Below the pieces are notes generated by a model. The model worked only from the letters and a program-made list of their open reading frames with translations, was not told the DNA's origin and did no database searches. From Campylobacterales bacterium (GTDB lineage: Bacteria > Campylobacterota > Campylobacteria > Campylobacterales > QNZT01), in contig JALVVR010000048.1 of assembly GCA_027023305.1 (NCBI GenBank), positions 233,579 through 297,578 on the forward strand: DNA of 64,000 bases, written 5' to 3'. The position numbers and the translations under genes are program-made. This document shows positions 63,937 through 64,000 of this stretch, piece by piece (the first letter of the stretch is position 1; the number at the start of each line of letters is the position of its first letter).

Positions 63937-64000
63937 TTTGAAACTTCCTCTATCTTTTTAATCTTTCCATCTTCCATATAAGCTATCCTATCTGCATATT
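63933..64000 (-). CDS. ABC transporter ATPase, C-terminal fragment
   Basis: Only the last 22 codons are in the window; the rest runs off the right edge. The reading YADRIAYMEDGKI is the normal end of a MacB/LolD-type ATPase (after the H-loop). The stop overlaps the adaptor start, so the ATPase gene is the upstream member of this three-gene export set. Confidence 0.75.
   Translation of the reverse strand, partial: YADRIAYMEDGKIKKIEEVSK

Noticed and set aside
1-64000. CRISPR arrays, insertion sequences, prophage genes, rRNA operon
   Set aside because: No regularly spaced repeats, transposase, integrase or phage motifs, or rRNA landmarks were seen in either strand.

Overview
This is an AT-rich, very gene-dense bacterial chromosome segment, almost certainly from a member of the Campylobacterota. 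An Arcobacter-like genus is my best guess. The evidence is gene content and order: a MutS protein with a C-terminal HNH nuclease, a PgbA-N-type periplasmic protein next to a glcD-like oxidase, a HCIGMCGG-type TauE/SafE protein, PEB4-like PpiC, and rnhA-rnc-aroC and acpP-fabF-accA blocks. TTG and GTG starts and one-to-eight-base overlaps between genes are common. There is no phage, insertion sequence, CRISPR array or rRNA operon. Most of the window is housekeeping, with a few accessory islands.

Layout. 1-3070: a metal/redox operon (ArsR end, ArsC with an extra C-terminal domain, CcdA-like membrane protein, periplasmic thioredoxin-like protein, CDF metal exporter, CXXC mini-thioredoxin). 3100-7017: rnhB, a B12/radical-SAM protein, an MFS carrier and a YgjP-like metallopeptidase. 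6997-10267 (minus): YaiI, YwbE, a ThiI/MnmA-like PP-loop protein and dnaG. 10293-12711: a lipoprotein subtilase, a separate lipoprotein that looks like its prodomain, and pyrC. 12715-21665: TauE/SafE, rdgB, a Nudix hydrolase, mgtE, an M23 endopeptidase, a PgbA-N protein, glcD, a YihY-type protein, a rhodanese and a HupE-like protein. 21683-29740 (minus): a six-gene exopolysaccharide operon (TPR/beta-barrel export protein, putative c-di-GMP receptor, PgaC-like synthase, small membrane protein, deacetylase, GH8 hydrolase). It lies just downstream of nfo and starts with a hairpin that would hide its first start codon.

31215-38847: tig, clpP, a degenerate GGDEF protein, def, comM-like, nnr, purN and thiG. 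38873-39455: a promoter and five tRNA genes (Pro, His, Arg, Arg, Leu). 39468-41733 (minus): mraY and murD. 41802-49791: gpmI, a Cache-like membrane protein, PpiC, tmk, hisS and a MutS7-type mutS. 49833-52406: acpP, fabF and accA, with a 16-bp palindrome in front of acpP. 52462-56076: small proteins, a periplasmic cyclophilin, a PhnA/YjdM protein and a two-component system. 56191-59382 (minus): a LapB-like TPR protein, rnhA, rnc and aroC. 59432-60785: trpF and a DnaQ-like exonuclease. 60782-64000 (minus): an ABC export system (ATPase end, HlyD-type adaptor, FtsX-type permease) followed by an MFS carrier.

The strongest candidates for new biology are the exopolysaccharide operon with its receptor-like protein and start-codon hairpin, the subtilase whose prodomain seems to be a separate lipoprotein, and the ArsC fusion with a good internal ribosome-binding site and start. 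The self-contained MutS-HNH protein belongs to a known but unusual family. All functional calls come from reading motifs; no database search was run.
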